In this document: piece after piece, positions 63,061 through 64,000 of the stretch | How the letters are laid out: every line of letters starts with the position of its first letter | How positions within the stretch are numbered: the stretch's first letter is position 1 | From: Pseudomonas viciae | GTDB lineage: Bacteria; Pseudomonadota; Gammaproteobacteria; Pseudomonadales; Pseudomonadaceae | Assembly (NCBI RefSeq): GCF_004786035.1 | Contig: NZ_CP035088.1 | Coordinates: 1,338,001 to 1,402,000, forward strand | Length of the DNA stretch: 64,000 bases | Reading direction: 5' to 3' | The notes under the pieces: model-generated | The model's input: the letters and a program-made list of their open reading frames with translations, nothing else | Told to the model about the DNA's origin: nothing | Databases searched by the model: none | Program-made: the position numbers and the translations under genes

Positions 63061-63169
63061 CTGAACGAAGGCATTGCTCCGTGGGGCCGCCGCGAAGGGC
63101 CATCCATGGCCCAGCGCGGCTAACCCGGCATCCATGCCGGGTTGCCCACTGCGCAATGCCTTCGTTCAG
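63061..63169. repeat. Nested inverted repeat (cruciform-like)
   Basis: CTGAACGAAGGCATTGC (63061-63077) pairs perfectly with 63153-63169. Inside lie two further perfect hairpins: GGGCCAT-CC-ATGGCCC (63097-63112) and ACCCGGCAT-CC-ATGCCGGGT (63123-63142). Confidence 0.8.
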
Positions 63170-63258
63170 CCAGCGTGGTTAATGGGGCGCCCGAGATCAA
63201 CGTCCACCGCGAGGCGGCCTGATAGCCGACCTGGTTCTGGGTGGGGTCGCGTTTCTCC

Positions 63259-63285
63259 TGTAGGAGCGAGCTTGCTCGCCATGGC
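63259..63285. repeat. REP palindrome
   Basis: GTAGGAGCGAGCTTGCTCGCC, a GTGGGAGC-class REP half with one change, between the cruciform and the IS. Confidence 0.65.
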
Positions 63286-63547
63286 GGTGGTTCAGTCGCA
63301 TGGATGTTGGGTTTGCCGTGCTAAGGCAACGAAATCCTCTTTCAGGCTCATGGCGTCTCTCGTAGTCCAAGGCATGATGGCTTTCCGGCGAAATTGGCTC
63401 GCTGGAAAGTGTCCACCATGTCCCCGCACACCCGTCAACCATGTGTCCGGTCCGTACACACTCTTCAAAAATGAGCCGCCGTAAGGGCCACCCCTTTCAA
63501 GGTCTTAGGTAAAATCCCCTGAAGTTTCTATCAGGGATACCAGAACG

Positions 63548-64000
63548 ATGTGGGCCGATGTTCTAGCGCGTTTCGAGAAAAAAGCACCTGCCAGCGTTAT
63601 GGCCAAATTGGCGCTGGAGCACGCTATTGCCCCTGAGTGGGTCGATCAGGTCTTCGAAGAACATCGGCAACGGCAGTATTCTCGTGAGCTACTGTTCTCG
63701 ACCATCATCAAGCTGATGTCCCTTGTTTCATTGGGTTTGAAGCCATCCCTGCACGCCGCGGCGCGGCAACTGGAAGATCTTCCTGTCAGCCTGGCGGCCC
63801 TCTACGACAAGATCAGTCGTACCGAGCCAGCTTTGTTGCGCGCCCTGGTCACGGGCTGTGCGCAGCGCCTGGCTCCAACCATCAAGGAGTTGGGTTGCAC
63901 GACGATGTTGCCGGGTTGGCAGGTTCGGGTGGTGGACGGTAATCACTTGGCATCCACTGAGAAACGACTGGGGGCTTTACGCCACGAGCGCGGCGCCGCT
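63548..64000 (+). CDS. IS4-family transposase (5' part, cut by the window end)
   Basis: The open frame from the ATG at 63548 runs to the end of the window (151 codons). The N-terminal region (SRELLFSTIIKLMSLVSLGL, HAAARQLEDLPVSLAALYDKI) and the first DDE motif (VRVVDGNHLASTEKRLG) match IS4-type transposases. The left inverted repeat should lie in 63480-63547, but I cannot identify it without the right end. The rest of the element is beyond the window. Confidence 0.85.
   Translation, partial: MWADVLARFEKKAPASVMAKLALEHAIAPEWVDQVFEEHRQRQYSRELLFSTIIKLMSLVSLGLKPSLHAAARQLEDLPVSLAALYDKISRTEPALLRALVTGCAQRLAPTIKELGCTTMLPGWQVRVVDGNHLASTEKRLGALRHERGAA

Larger units (their letters stand above)
62913..63547. 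other. 635-bp gene-free repeat region before the IS element
   Basis: The frames here (for example 63074-63484) have poor codon bias. The region contains three stem-loop systems: GGTCACTTTTG/CAAAAGTAACC (62984-63012), the nested inverted repeat at 63061-63169, and a REP at 63259-63285. From memory, such blocks recur between genes in fluorescent pseudomonads; this is not checked. Confidence 0.6.

Noticed and set aside
63074..63484. 136-codon plus-strand frame in the repeat block
   Set aside because: It runs through the nested inverted repeat and a REP, and its composition is that of non-coding repeat DNA.

Overview
The window is high-GC proteobacterial DNA that reads as a Pseudomonas chromosome, most likely of the P. 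fluorescens group. The evidence is cinA-recA-recX next to a contractile-tail locus, the finR/fpr pair, an aotJQMOP arginine/ornithine operon, a quiP-type acylase, an acvB-mprF pair, and many copies of the GTGGGAGC-type REP palindrome known from fluorescent pseudomonads. No tools were used. Family names rest on motifs, gene order and remembered homologues.

Positions 1-14842 are the 3' part of a Mu/SfV-like contractile tail cluster. I see sheath, tube, a frameshifted chaperone pair, a short repeat-built tape measure, gpN/gpP-like hub proteins, spike, gp46/47/48-like baseplate proteins, three consecutive fibre plus chaperone modules, and a lysis cassette (GH19 lysin, Rz, nested Rz1). No capsid, packaging or integrase gene is visible, and the cluster abuts cinA-recA. 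An R-type tailocin (phage-tail bacteriocin) in the mutS-cinA slot is therefore the best reading, although the 5' end lies outside the window.

Positions 14913-33716 are core genome: cinA, LexA-boxed recA with recX, a LOG-family nucleosidase, a DTW-domain tRNA modifier, erdR, dgkA, divergent finR/fpr, trmO, yehS-like, a degenerate pseudouridine synthase, a GNAT protein, rimO, kup, and acvB-mprF for alanyl-phosphatidylglycerol turnover. Positions 33869-50376 hold two tandem initiator tRNAs, LexA-boxed dinB, proS, an AmpG permease, an alkyltransferase-like protein, a DUF481 outer-membrane protein, a cold-shock protein, dcd, the aot operon and quiP.

Positions 50565-62856 are richer in envelope and accessory functions. 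They hold an isochorismatase-fold protein with Ser in place of the catalytic Cys, a His-rich SEC-C miniprotein, an LEA lipoprotein, YchJ, twin OmpA lipoproteins whose leaders each hide the ribosome binding site in a hairpin, a collagen-like secreted protein, CopD, LexA-boxed dinG, an EstB-like serine hydrolase, an OmpA lipoprotein with a histone-H1-like tail, pdxH and a SlyB-like lipoprotein. The window ends in a palindrome-rich repeat and the 5' part of an IS4-family transposase.

Functionally, DNA damage links several parts. RecA activation would relieve LexA at recA, dinB and dinG, and it is also the usual trigger for tailocin production and lysis. The most distinctive points are the triple fibre array, the paired RBS-occluding leaders, and several enzymes that have lost a canonical catalytic residue.
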